The position numbers were made by a program, and so were the translations under genes. The notes under the pieces are model-generated. The model did not search any database and was not told the DNA's origin. It worked only from the letters and a program-made list of their open reading frames with translations. From Opitutia bacterium (GTDB lineage Bacteria > Verrucomicrobiota > Verrucomicrobiae > Opitutales > UBA953): 5,672 nt of DNA. Positions 5,426 through 5,672 of this stretch are shown here, one piece after another; within the stretch, counting starts at the first letter, position 1; every line of letters starts with the position of its first letter. The DNA is taken from assembly GCA_004558035.1 (NCBI GenBank), contig SFEJ01000052.1:1-5672 (forward strand). Direction: 5' to 3'.

Positions 5426-5672
5426 ATGAGCTTTTTCAGCCGCAGAAAAAAAACGCCGACCGTGCTTCAGATGGAAGCCACGGAATGCGGCGCCGCGAGC
5501 CTCGCGATGATCCTCGCCTACTACGGCCGCTGGGTGCCGCTGGAAAAACTGCGCACGGAATGCGGCGTCTCCCGCAACGGGAGCAAGGCGAGCCGCGTTC
5601 TCGCCGCCGCGCGCGCGTACGGGCTCGAGGCGCGCGGGTTCCGCGTGCTCACGGACGCGCTCGACAAACTGC
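5426..5672 (+). CDS. C39-peptidase ABC transporter, N-terminal part (runs off window)
   Basis: Only the first 82 codons are inside the window. They encode the start of a C39 bacteriocin-processing peptidase domain: VLQMEATECGAASLAMILAY carries the catalytic Cys21 and the conserved Gln15 of the oxyanion hole, followed by YYGRWVPLEKLRTECGVSRNGS. This is the typical opening of NHLM-type peptidase/ATP-binding transporters, which cut leaders after Gly-Gly while exporting the core. The catalytic His and Asp, membrane helices and ATPase lie beyond the edge. It follows the HlyD gene after a 211-nt repeat-containing gap, and I see no Shine-Dalgarno upstream. Function fits the GG site of the precursor at 452-793. 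Confidence 0.9.
   Translation, partial: MSFFSRRKKTPTVLQMEATECGAASLAMILAYYGRWVPLEKLRTECGVSRNGSKASRVLAAARAYGLEARGFRVLTDALDKL

Overview
The window is a GC-rich bacterial segment carrying most of a peptide natural-product (RiPP) locus, with all genes on the + strand. The order is: a Nif11-type precursor peptide (452-793), an IdeS/Mac-like cysteine protease with a signal peptide and a PEP-CTERM tail (874-1935), a radical SAM/SPASM maturase with an N-terminal RRE-like domain (2085-3485), a HlyD-type adaptor of the NHLM secretion family (3946-5214), and the start of a C39-peptidase-containing ABC transporter (5426 to the window edge). The PEP-CTERM tail implies a Gram-negative, exosortase-bearing host. 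Its motif-plus-arginine style and the repeat-filled intergenic regions look like the PVC group (Verrucomicrobiota/Lentisphaerota/Kiritimatiellota). That placement is an inference.

Layout: 1-400 has no gene and holds a string of short perfect hairpins followed by an AT-rich tract that probably contains the promoter. The precursor, protease and maturase follow, with gaps of 80 and 149 nt. A 460-nt gap (3486-3945) holds terminator-like hairpins and two copies of a 66-nt repeat. HlyD is flanked by an imperfect 52-nt inverted repeat. A 211-nt gap with a third, diverged repeat copy separates it from the transporter gene.

Expected working model: the maturase binds the Nif11 leader through its RRE domain and modifies the 33-residue core. 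The C39 domain of the transporter cuts after the Gly-Gly at precursor residues 79-80, and transporter plus HlyD adaptor export the product. The core has no cysteine, so sactipeptide, ranthipeptide and lanthipeptide thioether chemistry is excluded; the modification is unknown. The exported C66-like protease between precursor and maturase is not a standard part of such loci and is the main oddity. It could be a second processing enzyme, or an unrelated surface protease.
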